Shown here piece by piece: positions 12,441 through 14,545 of a stretch of 14,545 nucleotides of DNA. The notes beneath the pieces are model-generated. The model had not been told where the DNA came from, ran no database searches, and was given only the letters and a program-made list of their open reading frames with translations. The translations under genes and the position numbers were made by a program. The stretch is taken from NCBI GenBank assembly GCA_036401755.1, contig DASWUD010000163.1, positions 1-14,545 of the forward strand. The letters run 5' to 3'. This DNA is from DASWUD01 sp036401755 (GTDB taxonomy: Bacteria > Pseudomonadota > Gammaproteobacteria > Thiohalomonadales > Thiohalomonadaceae). Each line of letters opens with the position of its first letter. Position 1 is the stretch's first letter.

Positions 12441-12519
12441 AGCAAATTCAACCCGTCGCGGCAGCGCACAAGCATTTCCGCAGCGTTGATGTTCCCGCTA
12501 AAGTGCGATGAACTATTTA

Positions 12520-13077
12520 TTATTTGCGTAGTGGCTTGAGCGCACCACTCCACGCCACCAGCTGGTCGAGCATGGTGTTGACCGCGTCGGCCTGAAAGGG
12601 AGCCGGCTTGAAGGTGGTCATATTCTCGAAGTCGGTGAAGAGCGAGAGCATCACCTGGGCGCGCACATCGGCTATCTGAATCTCGCCCATCACCAGCCGC
12701 AGGCTCTCCACCGCGCGTGCCCCGCCGATGCTGCCGTAGCTGACGAAGCCCGCCGCCTTGTTGTTCCACTCCTGATAGAGGAAATCGATGGCGTTCTTGA
12801 GCGCCGCCGAGGTGCCATGGTTGTACTCGGGGGTGACGAAGACAAAGCCGTCGAAGGAGGCGATCTTGGCGGCCCACACCCTGGTGTGCGGCTGGCTGTA
12901 TTTGTGCTGGGAGGGCGGGATGGGCTCGTCGAGCAGTGGCAGGCTGAAATCCTGGATGTCGACCACTTCATACTCGGCGTCGCTGCGCTGGCTGGCGATG
13001 CCATGGACCCAGCGCGCCACGCTCTCTGCTTTGCGGCCGGGACGGGTGCTGCCGACGATGATGGCGATCCTGAGCAT
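12520..13077 (-). CDS. NADPH-dependent FMN reductase (flavodoxin-like)
   Basis: This 185-residue flavodoxin-fold protein is expected to use NAD(P)H to reduce FMN or, as an FMN-bound enzyme, quinones, chromate or azo compounds. The start ATG (13077-13075) is chosen because GAGGAG lies 9 nt upstream and translation opens MLRIAIIVGSTRPGR, the phosphate-binding loop of the family (residues 9-15). The other signature, VTPEYNHGTSAALKNAIDFL (82-101), is complete, followed by FVSYGSIGGARAVESLRLVM. A longer reading starting at 13191 adds residues unlike the family and is rejected. It lies 141 bp downstream of the efflux adaptor on the same strand; joint transcription is possible but not shown. Substrate cannot be predicted. 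Confidence 0.9.
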   Translation of the reverse strand: MLRIAIIVGSTRPGRKAESVARWVHGIASQRSDAEYEVVDIQDFSLPLLDEPIPPSQHKYSQPHTRVWAAKIASFDGFVFVTPEYNHGTSAALKNAIDFLYQEWNNKAAGFVSYGSIGGARAVESLRLVMGEIQIADVRAQVMLSLFTDFENMTTFKPAPFQADAVNTMLDQLVAWSGALKPLRK

Positions 13078-13218
13078 GGTGGTGCGCTCCTCGTTGCTGA
13101 CCACACGGAGTGTGGCGCCCGAAGTGTAGGCAGAGTTGGCCCGCGTCGCCATACTCGATACGCCGCGCGGCCATCGCCTCCTCGGCAGCATCGCGGGTGG
13201 TCATGATCGGCAAGCGAG

Positions 13219-14403
13219 TTAGCGTAGCTCCACCGCCACGCCATCTTCGATCTTTTCATCGGGGTGGGTGATCACCGTCTCCCCCTCCGCCAGGCCGCTG
13301 ACGATCTGCGCCGCCAAGCCGCTGCGCCGCCCCGGCTGTACGCTGCGCCGCCGTGCCTTGCCTTCCTCGATGACGAACACCGCCCAACCATCGTCGTGGC
13401 GGAACAGCGCGCTGGCGGGGATCTGCAGCACCTTCGCCTCCTCCCAGAGGATGAAGCGCGCATCGACGCGGTAACCGTCGCCCAGTGGTTGCCACTGCGT
13501 CGGCGGCGAGGTGAAGTCGGCGAGCACCTGCACGCGCTGCTCCTCCACCCCCAGGGCGGAGATTTTGGTAAAGCCGACCGGCTCGACGAGCCGCACCCGC
13601 CCCTCCAGGGGCTCGCCACCCCAGCGTTCGAATACCACCCGCATGCCAGGTGCCAGCCGCACCGCGTCGGCCGACAGCACCTCGACCACCACCTCCAGCT
13701 GGGCCGGGTTGCCCACCTCCAGCAGCGGCTGACCGGCATTCACCACCCCTTCGCTCTCCTGATAGAGCTTGAGCACCCGTCCGGCCACCGGCGTGGTGAC
13801 GGCGAGGCGTTCTGCGGGCAGCTCGCTGCTGCCGGCATACTTCAGTGCGGTGCGTGCCACCTCCAACTCGTGGCGGCTCACCTCCACCGCAAACTGCGCC
13901 GAACGCTGCAGTGCCGCCTTGGCCTCGGCATTGGCACGCGCTTGATCCCGCTCGTTTTCGGCGACAGATTGCAACTTGCCCAGCTCATTCAGTCGCTGGA
14001 ATTCGACCTGGGCCTGTTCGGCCTCGGCCTGGCTGGCGCGCGCCTGCGCCTCGCTGGCCAACAGTGCCGCCCGGGCCGCCTCCACCCGTGCCTGCGCGGC
14101 GGCGCGGCTGCGCAGGTCCAGCGTCGCCGGGCGTAACGGTTCGAGCTGCACCAGCGTCTGCGCAGGCTCGACACGGTCGCCCACCTTGAAGGTGATGCGG
14201 GGCAGGTAGCCCGCCACCGGCGCCGAGATCACGTAGTGGTCGATGACACGGGTCTTGCCCTCCTCCTGCACGGTGACCTGCAACGGCCCGATACTGGCGC
14301 GCGCCCCATCCACCGGGCGCGGCTTGGGCAGGAAGCCATAGACGATGACGCCGAGGAACGCGGCGCCCATGAGTGCCAGAACGAGGTTTCTGCGCCAGTG
14401 CAT
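13219..14403 (-). CDS. HlyD-type periplasmic adaptor (membrane fusion protein) of an efflux system
   Basis: This 394-residue protein bridges an inner-membrane exporter to the outer membrane. It opens with MHWRRN then a hydrophobic anchor (about residues 6-25). The barrel-sandwich half-motifs APVAGYLPRITFKVGDRVEPAQ and VTTPVAGRVLKLYQESEGVVNAGQ flank an Ala/Glu/Gln-rich coiled-coil hairpin (about 95-195). A beta-barrel region and a membrane-proximal region (GLAEGETVITHPDEKIEDGVAVEL) follow. ATG 14403 is preferred over the adjacent TTG at 14406. It begins 9 nt after the stop of an FtsX-type permease, so the partner exporter is probably ABC-type (MacB/DevC-like) rather than RND, even though adaptors of this family are often labelled RND. 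The cargo is unknown. No truncation is visible. Confidence 0.88.
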   Translation of the reverse strand: MHWRRNLVLALMGAAFLGVIVYGFLPKPRPVDGARASIGPLQVTVQEEGKTRVIDHYVISAPVAGYLPRITFKVGDRVEPAQTLVQLEPLRPATLDLRSRAAAQARVEAARAALLASEAQARASQAEAEQAQVEFQRLNELGKLQSVAENERDQARANAEAKAALQRSAQFAVEVSRHELEVARTALKYAGSSELPAERLAVTTPVAGRVLKLYQESEGVVNAGQPLLEVGNPAQLEVVVEVLSADAVRLAPGMRVVFERWGGEPLEGRVRLVEPVGFTKISALGVEEQRVQVLADFTSPPTQWQPLGDGYRVDARFILWEEAKVLQIPASALFRHDDGWAVFVIEEGKARRRSVQPGRRSGLAAQIVSGLAEGETVITHPDEKIEDGVAVELR

Positions 14404-14412
14404 CAAGTCTCT

Positions 14413-14545
14413 CTATTCCTTCGTTTTCAGAACGGCGATGAGGTCGAGGCGGTCGAGCTGGCGGCGCACCACCAGCGCCGAAAGCGCCGCCGCCGCCACT
14501 ACCACGGCCGCCGAAAATGCGTAGGTGGCAGGATTGATAATCAAC
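14413..14545 (-). CDS. FtsX-type ABC transporter permease, C-terminal fragment (runs off window)
   Basis: The last 43 codons are visible, ending at TAG 14415-14413. The text reads NPATYAFSAAVVVAAAALSA, a hydrophobic final membrane helix, then VVRRQLDRLDLIAVLKTKE, the basic/acidic C-terminal tail typical of FtsX/MacB-type exporter permeases (DLIAVLKTRE in many relatives). The 5' part lies beyond 14545. It is 9 nt upstream of the adaptor start, so the two are certainly close enough for one mRNA, consistent with a tripartite ABC efflux pump; an ATPase gene would be expected further upstream. Confidence 0.75.
   Translation of the reverse strand, partial: LIINPATYAFSAAVVVAAAALSALVVRRQLDRLDLIAVLKTKE

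Noticed and set aside
12329..12511. Plus-strand ORF with text GLLFGCFLLAAQEKVTCARG
   Set aside because: It is the translation of the hairpin element at 12255-12440; the apparent protein motif follows from palindromic repeat sequence and there is no ribosome-binding site.
12212..12877. 221-residue minus-strand frame overlapping the FMN reductase
   Set aside because: It is a frame-shifted shadow of the reductase that continues through the hairpin element; residues are low-complexity Arg/Gly/His-rich.
13078..13213. Possible small gene MTTRDAAEEAMAARRIEYGD upstream of the FMN reductase
   Set aside because: The N-terminal text looks protein-like, but the frame continues into the reductase in another frame as Arg/His-rich shadow; no independent stop, so it is treated as intergenic leader.

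Overview
The window looks like chromosomal DNA from a GC-rich proteobacterium, probably a gammaproteobacterium. This is inferred from base composition, AGGAGG-type ribosome-binding sites, gene families and a multi-hairpin intergenic repeat of a style I associate with gammaproteobacteria. No RNA gene, phage, transposase or CRISPR array was seen. The species cannot be named from this sequence.

Region by region: (1) 1-1695, minus strand: the 5' part of a small ribbon-helix-helix-like protein that starts at GTG, with its own promoter and palindromes, and then a complete RES-Xre type II toxin-antitoxin pair (antitoxin first, toxin starting on the next base). The antitoxin promoter is built into two perfect inverted repeats. 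(2) 1813-8197, plus strand: a carbon-overflow operon made of alpha-glucan phosphorylase, a YHS plus degenerate HMA-like small protein, acetate kinase (ackA) and phosphoketolase (xfp). The last three reading frames overlap by 1 and 4 bases. A VOC/glyoxalase-fold protein follows. Together phosphorylase, phosphoketolase and acetate kinase could take storage glucan to sugar phosphates, then to acetyl phosphate, then to acetate plus ATP. (3) 8198-8617: an AT-richer gap with several inverted repeats and a possible 49-codon ORF. (4) 8618-11358, plus strand: two neighbouring fusion proteins that both end in a rhodanese domain with an intact catalytic cysteine. One has a cyclic-nucleotide-binding-type domain; the other is a CoA-disulfide/persulfide-reductase-type flavoprotein. 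They suggest a regulated persulfide/sulfane-sulfur module. (5) 11461-14545, minus strand: a stand-alone DEDDh 3'-5' exonuclease, a roughly 190-bp element of nested hairpins, an NADPH-dependent FMN reductase, and a HlyD-type periplasmic adaptor directly downstream of the C-terminus of an FtsX-type ABC permease (the remainder lies outside the window).

The points most worth attention are the cNMP-binding/rhodanese fusion paired with a rhodanese-tailed CoADR, the YHS/HMA-like protein sewn into a phosphoketolase operon, the acetate kinase with Gln in place of two active-site His/Asn positions, the promoter-in-palindrome design of the toxin-antitoxin locus, and the multi-hairpin repeat.
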